Made by a program: the position numbers and the translations under genes | Shown: piece by piece, positions 15,811 to 26,490 of the stretch | Layout of the letters: every line of letters starts with the position of its first letter | Position numbering within the stretch: the stretch's first letter is position 1 | NCBI GenBank assembly: GCA_947176535.1 | Contig: CAMWQU010000016.1 | Coordinates: 1 to 51,240 of the forward strand | Reading direction: 5' to 3' | DNA: 51,240 nucleotides | Source: an uncultured Prevotellaceae bacterium | GTDB lineage: Bacteria; Bacteroidota; Bacteroidia; Bacteroidales; Bacteroidaceae | The notes under the pieces: generated by a model | What the model was told of the DNA's origin: nothing | The model's input: the letters and a program-made list of their open reading frames with translations, nothing else | The model's database searches: none

Positions 15811-16569
15811 ATGAAGAACAGCAAAACCGAACCTATACTTCCGTCTTCTGCGGACAACGTTCCGGAAAGAGGAGTCCTGTATCTTATTCCGTGCACATTG
15901 GGCGACACGCCTCTCGACCGAGTTCTGCCGGCCTACAATGCCGAAGTAGTGCGCGGCATCCGTCATTTCATTGTGGAAGAGGTGCGTACCGCCCGCCGGT
16001 TTCTGCGCCGCATGGACAGGGAGTTCCCGATTGACGACTCCGTGTTCTACGAGATGGGAAAGCACGCCGACGAACGTCGGTATGCCGAATACCTGCGCCC
16101 TATTGCCGAGGGTCTGCCGGTCGGAGTTATCAGCGAGGCCGGCTGTCCCGCAGTGGCCGACCCGGGAGCCGACATCGTGGCTTTGGCCATGCGCCGCGGC
16201 ATTCGTGTGGTGCCTCTCGTGGGGCCCAACAGCATGATTCTGGCCGTAATGGGTAGCGGACTGAACGGGCAGAGTTTTGCGTTCAACGGTTATCTACCTA
16301 TCGACGACGGAGAACGTGCGCAACGCCTGAAGACATTGGAACAGCGTGCGCAGCGGGAACGTCAAACGCAACTTTTCATAGAGACGCCTTACCGCAACCG
16401 CAAGATGTTCGATACGCTGCTCCGCACCCTCAGCCCCCGCACGCGGCTCTGCATCGCAGCGGGTATTACGACTGCGGACGAGTGGATACAGACCCACACC
16501 ATTGCAGAATGGAAACGGCTGAATTTGCCGGATTTAAGCAAGCTGCCCGCTATTTTCCTGATACTCTAA
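15811..16569 (+). CDS. RsmI-like SAM-dependent methyltransferase (tetrapyrrole methylase fold)
   Basis: 252 residues. It has the two-lobed tetrapyrrole-methylase pattern of RsmI: ISEAGCPAVADPGADIV (counterpart of the SDAGTPLISDPG motif), VPLVGPNSMILAVMGSGL, FNGYLP and IETPYRNRKMFDTLL. The N-terminal motif of true RsmI (TPIGNL) is changed to PCTLGDTPL, and the protein is shorter than E. coli RsmI (286 residues), so it is a paralogue common in Bacteroidetes whose substrate is not certain; 16S rRNA C1402 2'-O-methylation should not be assumed. Its stop overlaps the stop of the convergent GH10 gene by four bases. Confidence 0.85.
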   Translation: MKNSKTEPILPSSADNVPERGVLYLIPCTLGDTPLDRVLPAYNAEVVRGIRHFIVEEVRTARRFLRRMDREFPIDDSVFYEMGKHADERRYAEYLRPIAEGLPVGVISEAGCPAVADPGADIVALAMRRGIRVVPLVGPNSMILAVMGSGLNGQSFAFNGYLPIDDGERAQRLKTLEQRAQRERQTQLFIETPYRNRKMFDTLLRTLSPRTRLCIAAGITTADEWIQTHTIAEWKRLNLPDLSKLPAIFLIL

Positions 16570-17696
16570 CGTCGTTTTTTCTTACCTTTCCGGTCTTCAA
16601 GCAGGCGGACAATTTTCTCCACTACGGGCTTGGGCTGCAACTGGCGGTCGAAAAGCAACGGATAGTTTGTACGGCCGTGAATGGGGAAACCGTTGAGCCA
16701 ACTGCTGCCGTCGTCGAATCCCCAGAACGTGACTCGGGTAATGCGGTCGGCATTCCGGCGATAAATATCAAAAAGATTCAGGTATCGGGTTTCTAATTGC
16801 TGATAGACGCTATCGGGAAGCCCGGCCGTGTAGGGATTCATCCGTTCGGAGTATTCGAAGTTTTGGTTTACGTCCGCCCCCTGAAAGTCCCACGGGTTGG
16901 GCAATACGCTTACATCCAGTTCCGTCACCATAACATTCACACCGCAGTCGCTGAGAGCCCGGATGCTTTCTTCGTAGTCCGCAAGGTCGGGGTAAGTCAG
17001 TCCCAAATGGCTCTGCATACCCACGGCATCTATGCGGCAGCCTTTGGCACGCAAGTCGCGCACTAACCGACAGACGGCCTCACGCTTGGCCGGCAAAGCC
17101 ATGGAGTAATCATTGTAATAGAGTTCCACATCAGGGTCTGCCTCGTGAGCAAAGCGGAATGCCATTTCAAAGTATTCCGGGCCGATAATGCGCAGATAAG
17201 GCGTTTCGCGCAGACTGCCATCGTCGTTGATGGCTTCGTTGATGACGTCCCATCCGTGAACAAGTCCCCGGTAGCGGCTCACAACGGTATGAATGTGGTC
17301 ATGCAGACGCTGTATGAGTGTGTCGCGGGTGACTTCCTTACCGGCCTCGTCCACGAACATCCAGGGCGACACTTGCGAATGCCACACTAAACAGTGCCCG
17401 ATGACGGCCATACCGCGCTCCCTACCGTAGCGCACGGTCTGATCGGCATCGCGCCAGTTATAGCGGTCGCGTTCGGGATGGATAAACTGATGCTTCATGC
17501 AGTTACCGGGCACTATGGAATTAAAATGACGGGTAATGAGCGCTTCGGCCTGCGGACGGCGTTCGTAAATTTCGTTACCCTCCACACAGACACCCACAAG
17601 GAAACGATTCCGTGCGGCGTCTTTCAGCCCTTGGGCACTGGCCCCGGTGCCAAGCAGTATTAGGGGCATGATAAGTGAGATAATGCGGTGTTTCAT
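16566..17696 (-). CDS. Secreted GH10 endo-1,4-beta-xylanase
   Basis: 376 residues: a signal peptide (MKHRIISLIMPLILLGTGASA), then a single GH10 barrel. Catalytic residues are visible: acid/base E154 in WDVINEAI and nucleophile E259 in VTELDVS. Other family hallmarks are the SIVPGNCMKHQ strand, HCLVWHSQVSPW and TFWGFDDGSSWL. No carbohydrate-binding module is present. It would cut xylan or arabinoxylan in the periplasm or outside the cell. It ends with a basic tail (DRKGKKKRR). Single gene with a -7 box TATCTTTG at 17752-17759 (minus strand). No other xylan-utilisation genes are adjacent. Confidence 0.94.
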   Translation of the reverse strand: MKHRIISLIMPLILLGTGASAQGLKDAARNRFLVGVCVEGNEIYERRPQAEALITRHFNSIVPGNCMKHQFIHPERDRYNWRDADQTVRYGRERGMAVIGHCLVWHSQVSPWMFVDEAGKEVTRDTLIQRLHDHIHTVVSRYRGLVHGWDVINEAINDDGSLRETPYLRIIGPEYFEMAFRFAHEADPDVELYYNDYSMALPAKREAVCRLVRDLRAKGCRIDAVGMQSHLGLTYPDLADYEESIRALSDCGVNVMVTELDVSVLPNPWDFQGADVNQNFEYSERMNPYTAGLPDSVYQQLETRYLNLFDIYRRNADRITRVTFWGFDDGSSWLNGFPIHGRTNYPLLFDRQLQPKPVVEKIVRLLEDRKGKKKRR

Positions 17697-17751
17697 TTGG
17701 CTTTTCTTTCGCTTCTCCTAACGGAGCAAACATATTATCAGGGTTTCAGGA

Positions 17752-17759
17752 CAAAGATA
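17752..17759 (-). promoter_or_regulatory. -7 box of the GH10 gene
   Basis: TATCTTTG on the minus strand, about 55 bp before the start codon at 17696. No TTTG at the -33 distance. Confidence 0.5.
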
Positions 17760-17947
17760 GATAAAAATCATGAGATTACCACGCCGACAGGACAAAAAAA
17801 CATTTTCTCGTAAAGACAGAATTGATTGATATTCGCGAGAATGCCCCCCCTTGCATTTCTACAAATTACGGACAAAATGCGGCGCAATCCGCATGATACT
17901 TTGCTTATCCGATTGCGATGTTCGGAATTTTTCGTAACTTCGTAGCC

Positions 17948-18994
17948 ATGGAAGTCCTCATTGTCATAGATTCGTGGAAAGGGAGCCTCAGCAGCCGGGA
18001 AGCCAACGAAGCAGCCCGCTACGGCGTGCTCGACGCCATTCCCGACGCCATGGTCCGGTGCCAATCGGTTAGCGACGGCGGCGAAGGCTTTTTAGAGGCC
18101 GTGGAAGAGACGGGCGAATACGAAAGTGTGAGCGTCGAGGTTGCCGACCCGCTCATGCGCCCCGTCCGTGCCCGGTTCCTCATGCGCGGCCACCAGGCCG
18201 TCATAGAAATGGCACAGGCAAACGGGCTCGGCCTGCTGAGCCCGGAGGAGCGCGACCCGCTGCGAGCGTCGTCCTACGGCACCGGGCAACTCATAGCAGA
18301 AGCCATCCGGCGCGGGGCGACGGACATCCTTGTCGGACTGGGCGGTTCGGCCACCAGCGACTGCGGAAAGGGTGCTCTGCAGGCTCTCGGCCCTCTCCGC
18401 CCCCACTCGCTCACCCTTGCCACCGACGTTGCCAATCCGCTGCTCGGCCCCTGCGGAGCGGCGGCCGTATTTGCCCGGCAAAAGGCTGCCCCGGAACTGT
18501 CCAGTGCAGCCGTACACGGCATGATTGACGAACTGGAGGCCCGGGCCGCAGCGTTTGTCCGCCACAATGCCTCCCTACACGGCAACGACCGCAGCGCAGA
18601 ACCCGGCGCAGGAGCTGCCGGAGGGCTCGGATATGCGTTCATGCAATACTTTGACGCACGCCGCATCAGCGGGGCCGATTTCATTCTCCGCAACATCGCT
18701 CCGGGAAAGGCCACTCTCCTCATCACCGGGGAAGGCTGCGCCGACGCGCAGACGCTCATGGGCAAACTCCCTTATGCCATTTTACAACGGGCCAAAGTGT
18801 GGCGGCTACCCGTCATTCTTCTTGCCGGTCAGGTACGCGACCGCAGTGCCCTGCTTGAGGCCGGTTTCGCTCAGGTCTTACCGGTGAACCCGCCCGATTC
18901 GCCGCTCGAAGAATGTCTGCGCCCCGACATCGCGGCAGACCGCATCCGGCAGACGGTGGCCCGTGCTCTCCGGACATTCCGCAGACCGACGTAG
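17948..18994 (+). CDS. Glycerate kinase (GarK/GlxK family)
   Basis: About 348 residues; phosphorylates glycerate to phosphoglycerate. Family motifs: N-terminal VLIVIDSWKGSLSSREAN, SDGGEGFLEA, DILVGLGGSATSDCG, AGAAGGLGYA and LLITGEGCADAQTLMGK. The start MEVLIVIDSWKG at 17948 is chosen over an ATG at 17918, because a box TAACTTCG (17934-17941) lies between them and would place transcription start at about the ATG. It is divergent from the xylanase gene, with no evident pathway partner. Confidence 0.92.
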   Translation: MEVLIVIDSWKGSLSSREANEAARYGVLDAIPDAMVRCQSVSDGGEGFLEAVEETGEYESVSVEVADPLMRPVRARFLMRGHQAVIEMAQANGLGLLSPEERDPLRASSYGTGQLIAEAIRRGATDILVGLGGSATSDCGKGALQALGPLRPHSLTLATDVANPLLGPCGAAAVFARQKAAPELSSAAVHGMIDELEARAAAFVRHNASLHGNDRSAEPGAGAAGGLGYAFMQYFDARRISGADFILRNIAPGKATLLITGEGCADAQTLMGKLPYAILQRAKVWRLPVILLAGQVRDRSALLEAGFAQVLPVNPPDSPLEECLRPDIAADRIRQTVARALRTFRRPT

Positions 18995-19046
18995 CGCAAA
19001 GTCTGACGCCCGAATCCCCAAACAGGGAGACAAATTCGCGAATTGA

Positions 19047-19078
19047 TTTGGCACTTAACCTATTTAATCGTATCTTTG
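19047..19078 (+). promoter_or_regulatory. Promoter of the ATPase/DUF4435 pair
   Basis: TTTG (19047-19050), 20 bp, TATCTTTG (19071-19078), a perfect consensus, about 12-17 bp of leader before the ATG at 19096. This is a constitutive-looking housekeeping promoter for the two-gene unit. Confidence 0.78.
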
Positions 19079-19095
19079 TTTTCGTAATATAGAGT

Positions 19096-19953
19096 ATGAC
19101 CATGAAGAAGACGGCAGACTACATCCGAAGGATAGAAATAGATTCGCTATGGAGCGGCAGGCACCACATTGTGTGGGAGTTGCGGCCCGACGTAAACATC
19201 CTCAGCGGGGTGAACGGAGTGGGTAAGTCCACCATTCTGAACCGTGTCGTGAGACATCTGCTGGAGTACAGGAGCATGGAGCGCCACCTCGACGGAGTGG
19301 ACATCTCCTATAGCCCCGACGACTGCGAGACGGTGAGGTTCGACGTAATACGCTCGTTCGACCGCCCCGTGGTGACGAGCGACCTGCTCTCAAAGGTGAC
19401 CGACCTGAAACTGCAAACGGAGCTTGACTTTCAGCTCTATATGCTGCAACGCCGCTATCTCGACTATCAGGTGAATCTATCGAACCGTATGATTGCGCTG
19501 CTGAGTTCGGGCGATGAAGATGCCCGGAAACTGGCGCAGGAGGCAGCGGGGGAGAAAGTCCGTTTCCAGAATCTCGTAGACAGACTGTTCCGCGACACGA
19601 GAAAGGTCATCGACCGCGAATCGAACGAAATCCGTTTCCTGCAATACGACGAAACCATCGAGCCCTACCAGTTATCCTCCGGCGAGAAACAGATGCTCAT
19701 CATCCTGCTGACCGTGCTGGTGCAGAACAAGGAATGCGGCGTTCTGTTTATGGACGAACCGGAAGTCAGTCTGCACTTCGAATGGCAGAAGGAACTGATA
19801 TCCCTTGTGCGCACGCTGAACCCCAACGTGCAGATTATCCTGACGACCCACAGCCCCGCGGTGGTGATGAACGGCTGGCAGGACTGCGTGACGGACATGG
19901 AGGACATCATCACAGACGCCCCGGAGCCGCAGACCGTGAACCGGCCGGATTAA
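19096..19953 (+). CDS. ABC-class (Rad50/OLD-like) ATPase, AriA-like partner of DUF4435 protein
   Basis: 285 residues with a complete SMC/ABC-type nucleotide site in one compact chain: Walker A GVNGVGKST (38-46), a helical middle (about 100-185) without an obvious zinc hook, the ABC signature LSSGEKQ (193-199), Walker B VLFMDEPEVSL with D220/E221, and H-loop H252 in LTTHSP. It lacks transport domains. It is followed 46 bp later by a Toprim-like DUF4435 gene. ATPase plus DUF4435 is the composition of the anti-phage system PARIS (AriA/AriB) and recalls OLD nucleases, in which both halves are fused. This ATPase appears shorter than the AriA proteins I know. A related pair occurs in other Bacteroidales chromosomes as I recall, so a housekeeping role is also possible. 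Confidence 0.85.
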   Translation: MTMKKTADYIRRIEIDSLWSGRHHIVWELRPDVNILSGVNGVGKSTILNRVVRHLLEYRSMERHLDGVDISYSPDDCETVRFDVIRSFDRPVVTSDLLSKVTDLKLQTELDFQLYMLQRRYLDYQVNLSNRMIALLSSGDEDARKLAQEAAGEKVRFQNLVDRLFRDTRKVIDRESNEIRFLQYDETIEPYQLSSGEKQMLIILLTVLVQNKECGVLFMDEPEVSLHFEWQKELISLVRTLNPNVQIILTTHSPAVVMNGWQDCVTDMEDIITDAPEPQTVNRPD

Positions 19954-19999
19954 CCCATCACCCTCCGTCACAGCCCCTCCCCTCCGAAAGTCATAACCC

Positions 20000-21013
20000 A
20001 TGAAGCACCTGACCGAGAACATCACTTCGCGCTATATCGAGGCGGCCAATCGGCTGCGCCCCAATCGCGCACGCCGTCGGGTGGTGGTCTATGTGGAGAG
20101 CTACGACGATATTTTTTTCTGGCGTTCGGTGCTCGATGAGTTCGAGTCGGAAACGCTGACGTTCGATGTGATGCTGCCCTCGCGCACCCATCTGGGGAAG
20201 GGGAAAAAGATTGTGCTCCACAACTCCCTCGGCCCTTATCTCATCGGCTGCGTCGATGCCGACTACGACTACCTCATGCAGGGCACAACCGCCGCATCCC
20301 GCGAGATGCTGGAAAATCCATACGTCTTCCACACGTATGTCTACTCCATCGAGAACTACCAGTGCCACGCCCGGGGACTGCACGAGGTGTGCGTCATGAC
20401 AACGCTGAACGACCGCGAAGTGGTGGACTTGGAAATGTTCCTCACCGAATACAGCCGCATCGTATGGCCCCTGTTCGTCTGGAGCGTCTGGGTCTACCAA
20501 TACAATCAGTACAGCCGCTTCACACTGATGGACTTTGCCGGCATCGTCAGTATCCGCGACATCAATCCCTATCACCCCGAACGCACATTGGAAACCCTGC
20601 GCCGCACGGTGAACCGAAAAATCAACTGGATGCAGCAGCATTATCCTGAAGGGAAGAAGACGTATAAGCCCCTGCGCGACAGACTGCTGGCCCTGGGGCT
20701 GACTCCGGAGACCAGTTACCTCTACATGCAGGGGCACGCGCTTTTCGACGGCGTGGTCACTCCCCTGCTCACCCCCGTCTGCACGCAGCTCCGCAAGGAA
20801 CGTGAGTCCGAAATCCGTCGTAATGCCGTCCATCTCCAGCAGAAGCAAAACGAGCTCTCCGGCTATCAGCGGCGACTGCTACCCATCGAGCAGGCTCTCC
20901 GCAAGAGCACCCGATTCCGCTATTCCGACATCTACCAGCGGCTGCGCGAAGACCTCCGAAATTTTGTAGAGAGCCTGCCGAAAAATACACCGCCCGCCGG
21001 TTCGCCGAATTAA
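20000..21013 (+). CDS. DUF4435 Toprim-like protein, AriB-like
   Basis: 337 residues. The N-terminal half has the acidic pattern of a Toprim fold: VVVYVESYDDIFFW (E33, D36, D37) and LIGCVDADYDYL (D86, D88, D90), as in DUF4435/AriB and OLD-family nucleases, where such residues bind metal for nucleic-acid cleavage. The segment YVFHTYVYSIENYQCH following is typical of DUF4435. The C-terminal half is helical with a charged coiled-coil-like stretch (LRKERESEIRRNAVHLQQKQNELS). It is transcribed with the ATPase gene. By analogy with PARIS the protein could be an ATPase-restrained toxin/nuclease; nothing in the sequence proves this. A GC-rich repeat follows directly. Confidence 0.82.
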   Translation: MKHLTENITSRYIEAANRLRPNRARRRVVVYVESYDDIFFWRSVLDEFESETLTFDVMLPSRTHLGKGKKIVLHNSLGPYLIGCVDADYDYLMQGTTAASREMLENPYVFHTYVYSIENYQCHARGLHEVCVMTTLNDREVVDLEMFLTEYSRIVWPLFVWSVWVYQYNQYSRFTLMDFAGIVSIRDINPYHPERTLETLRRTVNRKINWMQQHYPEGKKTYKPLRDRLLALGLTPETSYLYMQGHALFDGVVTPLLTPVCTQLRKERESEIRRNAVHLQQKQNELSGYQRRLLPIEQALRKSTRFRYSDIYQRLREDLRNFVESLPKNTPPAGSPN

Positions 21014-21033
21014 CCACCCTCAACAAGGTCTCC

Positions 21034-21165
21034 CTATGGACGGGACTCCGTCCCGCTATTGTCACGCCTCCGTCCTGCTATGGACAAGGCTCCGTCCTGC
21101 TATGGACGAGGGCGCGTCCTCCTATACGTGCGCATGCGTGCACGCGTGTACGCGATTCCTTAATA
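21034..21165. repeat. Dispersed intergenic repeat, copy 2 (with 32-bp alternating tract)
   Basis: It holds three CTATGGAC modules (21034, and GCTATGGAC at 21077-21085 and 21099-21107), the last two in a direct repeat of CCGTCCTGCTATGGAC, then GTCCTCCTAT and a 32-bp perfectly alternating pyrimidine-purine run (21123-21154) and an AT-rich end (aatata). The same order is found in reverse orientation at 2594-2699. It lies between two convergent genes. Confidence 0.75.
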
Positions 21166-21194
21166 TAGCTTACGGCCGGGGAAGACCGCGAACG

Positions 21195-21243
21195 GAGGAA
21201 AAAAGAGAGGCCCGCCGTATGCCGGTGGCATGGGCGGGCCTCT
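21195..21243 (-). terminator. Terminator of the beta-galactosidase gene
   Basis: On the minus strand, a GC-rich stem (agaggcccgcc with its complement) encloses an inner ATGCC/GGCAT hairpin and is followed by six T residues (21199-21205 read as complement). Confidence 0.82.
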
Positions 21244-21267
21244 TCAGTAAGGTTTTATCGGGCGGAC

Positions 21268-24504
<3,237 letters not shown>

Positions 24505-24537
24505 TCACCGCATCGCACACATTTCAATATTATTTTG

Positions 24538-24545
24538 TAACTTTG
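24538..24545 (+). promoter_or_regulatory. -7 box of the DUF6057/PD40/GH2 operon
   Basis: TAACTTTG, 23 bp before the ATG at 24569. No TTTG at the right distance upstream. Confidence 0.5.
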
Positions 24546-24568
24546 GGCGAAATAAGATTCTTTATCAG

Positions 24569-26473
24569 ATGAAATACGTCAGAACGTTGATAATCCCCCT
24601 GCTCCTGCTGTTGGCCGTCATGGCTATGGGAGTATGGGTACTCGATACGGAAAGCGAAGTGCTCTATCGTATGCAGGAACTGTCACTATGGCTCCCCACA
24701 CGCCATTTCTTCCAACAGTCTGTCATCTACCCCGGTGGCGTACTGATGTGGGCGGCAGCCTTCATGACGCAGTTCTTTTTCCATCCCCGGCTCGGCATGG
24801 CTTTGCTGCTGTTGGCATGGGTGGGGATAATGGCACTCACGTGCCGTTTATTCCGCCTACGCGGCCTGTGGCAGGGACTATCCCTGCTCGCACCTCTGCT
24901 CTTGCTGGGCTGTCTGGTGCAGACGGGCTATTGGATTTACTACATGAAACTTCAGGGCCACCCTTGGGTACCCACGCTGGGTGTACTGTTCTCCCTCGTA
25001 TGGGCCGGTGTTTATCGTCTGCTGCCGAACAGATGGGTGAGATTGGGTTACATGGCAGTCATCGGTATTCTGGGCTACCCGTTGATGGGGGCGTGGTGGA
25101 TGCTGACCCTGGGACTGATGCTGCTTGCTCAGTTCTCCCTGCCCTCCTTTCTTTCCGTCAAGAAAGACCTGCTCCCCTCCCTATTACTTGCCGTTCTGCT
25201 TATCGCCCTTGTGCCGCCAATTATGCTGCAAGGATTCTACGGGCAGGTGCAACTGAAACATGCGTGGTCGGCTGCAATGCCCTGCTTCCAGTACGGACAG
25301 ACCGATTGTCCGGAATATCGCTGGCTCTATTACGCCTTACCGGTGGCATTTCTTATCTGCACACTTCCCCTTTTGCTCTCCCGTAGCGTAAAGAAAGCGA
25401 ACACTTCCTCCGGTGAAATCGGGAAAGGCTTGTTTGTCCTGCTTCTGTTAGGCCTTACGACTTATGGCGTTGCAAAACGTTGGAACCGCGATACCAATTT
25501 CCATAAAGAGGTGGCGATGAACAATGCCGTCGAACGGCTCGACTGGGAAGAGGTGCTGAGAGTGATGCTCCGCCAGGATATGGGCGAAAAGATGCCGCCT
25601 ACACGTGTCATGGTGATGTTGAAGAATCTGGCCCTTTTCCGTCTCGGCAGAGCCGGCGACGAGCTGTTCCGCTATCCCGAAGGCGCCGAACAGCAGCACG
25701 CTCCCTGGCAGGTACGCATGACGCAGGTGGGCGGAAAGTTGCTCTACTACCACTACGGCAAGGCGGGATTCTCCTATCGCTGGTGCATGGAGGATGGTGT
25801 GGAGTTCGGATGGAACATCGACGTATTGAAGTACATGGTAAAGAACAGCCTCATCACCCATGACTGGGATGTGGCGCGCAAGTACATTGATATTCTTCTC
25901 CGCACCCGCTATCATCGCAAATGGGCCGAGCATTACGAAAAGTTCATCCGGCATCCCAAACTGATGGCCGAAGACGAGGAAATGAAGCCTATCATTCCTA
26001 TGGCCGAATTTGGCGACCGTCTGGACGGGGACAACACGTTGGTGGAACTGTATCTGCTGAAAACATTTTCCTCGGGCTTCGGGGCCGACCCGCTGTATCA
26101 GGAAATGACGCTGATATGCTCGCTCATGATGAAGGACATCAATCTCTTTTGGCCACGTTTCCTCCAATATCTTAACCTCCATCAAAAAGAAGAGGGCTTC
26201 CGCGTTCCGCGCTACTATCAGGAGGCGGCCTACATGTATTCCATGCTCGAACCGCAACGACCCAGCGAACTGTGGCCCGGCATGACCAATGCCGAGGCGG
26301 TGGAACGCTTGCCGTTCGATGACGCCATCAAGCAGTCGTATCAGAACTTCATGAAGTTCAACACGCAATGCGGTTCCATGACGGAGGAGCAGAAGCGGGT
26401 GGCCTTCCAGCCGCAATATGGTGATACGTTCTATTATTTCTACTTCCTTGTTCGTAATCAGAAGACCAACTGA
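24569..26473 (+). CDS. DUF6057-type polytopic membrane protein
   Basis: About 634 residues from MKYVRTLIIPLLLLLAVM. The first half has about nine to ten hydrophobic segments (for example LGMALLLLAWVGIMAL, GLSLLAPLLLLGCLV, LLPSLLLAVLLIALVPP, LFVLLLLGLTTYGV). The second half, from about residue 310, is soluble, helical and probably periplasmic, with a TPR-like feel (NNAVERLDWEEVLRVMLRQ, HDWDVARKYIDILLRT). The start is placed after the -7 box; an earlier in-frame ATG at 24488 lies upstream of it. It heads an operon with a PD40 lipoprotein and a GH2 enzyme. I recognise the family as DUF6057 of Bacteroidales; its function is unknown. Confidence 0.82.
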   Translation: MKYVRTLIIPLLLLLAVMAMGVWVLDTESEVLYRMQELSLWLPTRHFFQQSVIYPGGVLMWAAAFMTQFFFHPRLGMALLLLAWVGIMALTCRLFRLRGLWQGLSLLAPLLLLGCLVQTGYWIYYMKLQGHPWVPTLGVLFSLVWAGVYRLLPNRWVRLGYMAVIGILGYPLMGAWWMLTLGLMLLAQFSLPSFLSVKKDLLPSLLLAVLLIALVPPIMLQGFYGQVQLKHAWSAAMPCFQYGQTDCPEYRWLYYALPVAFLICTLPLLLSRSVKKANTSSGEIGKGLFVLLLLGLTTYGVAKRWNRDTNFHKEVAMNNAVERLDWEEVLRVMLRQDMGEKMPPTRVMVMLKNLALFRLGRAGDELFRYPEGAEQQHAPWQVRMTQVGGKLLYYHYGKAGFSYRWCMEDGVEFGWNIDVLKYMVKNSLITHDWDVARKYIDILLRTRYHRKWAEHYEKFIRHPKLMAEDEEMKPIIPMAEFGDRLDGDNTLVELYLLKTFSSGFGADPLYQEMTLICSLMMKDINLFWPRFLQYLNLHQKEEGFRVPRYYQEAAYMYSMLEPQRPSELWPGMTNAEAVERLPFDDAIKQSYQNFMKFNTQCGSMTEEQKRVAFQPQYGDTFYYFYFLVRNQKTN

Positions 26474-26490
26474 CAAAGACATCTATCAAC

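Noticed and set aside
15811..16569. Naming the gene rsmI
   Set aside because: The N-terminal signature differs (PCTLGDTPL) and the protein is shorter than RsmI; a paralogue is more likely.
17918..17947. Upstream ATG of glycerate kinase
   Set aside because: It would place the start codon before the likely -7 box, and the extra residues (MFGIFRNFVA) are not part of the family.
19096..21013. Firm naming of the pair as PARIS ariA/ariB
   Set aside because: The domain composition fits, but the ATPase is short and I cannot run a similarity search; a housekeeping pair of Bacteroidales remains possible.
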